From: Microbacterium sp. ABRD28
Lineage (GTDB): Bacteria > Actinomycetota > Actinomycetes > Actinomycetales > Microbacteriaceae
NCBI RefSeq assembly: GCF_003850245.1
Contig: NZ_CP031015.1
Location: 2,976,001 to 3,040,000, forward strand
Reading direction: 5' to 3'
Length of the DNA stretch: 64,000 bases
Shown: positions 63,787 to 64,000 of the stretch, piece by piece
How positions within the stretch are numbered: position 1 is the stretch's first letter
Layout of the letters: each line of letters begins with the position of its first letter
Translations under genes and position numbers: made by a program
Notes under the pieces: model-generated
The model's input: only the letters and a program-made list of their open reading frames with translations
Database searches by the model: none
Told to the model about the DNA's origin: nothing

Positions 63787-64000
63787 TCACCGCCCGAGCA
63801 TCGCTCCGCCCCGCCCTCGGCGCGCCTTGAGGAAGGCGTCCACCGTGTCCCACGCCGCGATGGCGACGATCCCGAAGCCGAAGATCACCGAGAGGATGCC
63901 GGCGACATCGTCGCCGCCCTCGCCGATCACCGTAGGGAAGAACGCGGCGTTCAGCAGCCGTCCCTGCGTGAGGAGCCACACCGCCGCGGCGACGAACACG
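63787..64000 (-). CDS. Membrane protein, 5' end outside the window
   Basis: The last 71 codons of a minus-strand gene continuing beyond the window edge: FVAAAVWLLTQGRLLNAAFF, then GILSVIFGFGIVAIAAWDTVDAFLKARRGRGG, giving a hydrophobic segment and a basic tail. Family not recognised. Confidence 0.5.
   Translation of the reverse strand, partial: VFVAAAVWLLTQGRLLNAAFFPTVIGEGGDDVAGILSVIFGFGIVAIAAWDTVDAFLKARRGRGGAMLGR

Overview
The window is a high-GC actinobacterial chromosome segment, most likely from Microbacteriaceae and plausibly Microbacterium. This rests on gene content: hadA/hadB-murB, menaquinone genes, F420-type LLM oxidoreductases, PPK2, DUF885 and DUF4229 proteins, and a DosR/DosS-like pair. 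It also rests on the extreme GC third-position bias. No name comes from a database search. No rRNA, IS element, prophage or CRISPR array is visible; the region reads as core chromosome carrying one accessory stress island.

Layout. 0-7.2 kb: the 5' part of gabT, divergent from a PucR-type regulator. Then comes a RamB/ScfR-type regulator divergent from the glyoxylate-shunt genes aceA-aceB, with three GTGA...TCAC palindromes between them. 7.3-18.6 kb: an aminotransferase, a flavoprotein disulfide reductase, a pair of identical 62-bp palindromes, a hadA-hadB-murB operon, a TSUP exporter, a DksA-type zinc finger protein, a CNNM transporter, an APC permease, and sugE behind a guanidine-III riboswitch. 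18.7-27.2 kb: tRNA-Met, tRNA-Thr and tRNA-Tyr, an M23 endopeptidase, an inositol-phosphatase-like enzyme, a carotenoid-desaturase-like flavoprotein, a PfkB kinase with an EF-G-binding protein, a repeat-rich spacer and a methyltransferase. 27.2-32.7 kb: a malEFG-type ABC importer under two LacI-type operators, then yajQ.

33-46.5 kb is the most unusual part. It holds universal stress proteins, two zinc/quinone alcohol-dehydrogenase-type enzymes, a BON protein, a two-GAF DosS-like histidine kinase, a beta-CASP metallo-beta-lactamase, a PfkB sugar kinase, a DosR-like response regulator and a pyridoxamine-oxidase-like protein. Six copies of a 14-bp GGGACC-N-GACCC-like sequence are scattered through the intergenic spaces, and five sit in front of island genes. 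I read this as a DosR-type (hypoxia/dormancy) regulon island.

46.5-64 kb is respiratory and biosynthetic: ferredoxin reductase fprA, polyprenyl diphosphate synthase, menG, menF, menD, menA, menE and menB. Together these cover most of menaquinone synthesis (menC and menH are not in the window). Interleaved are an amidohydrolase, two LLM oxidoreductases, a DUF885 protein and PPK2. Genes are tightly packed with many 4-bp ATGA/GTGA overlaps, so co-transcription is common.
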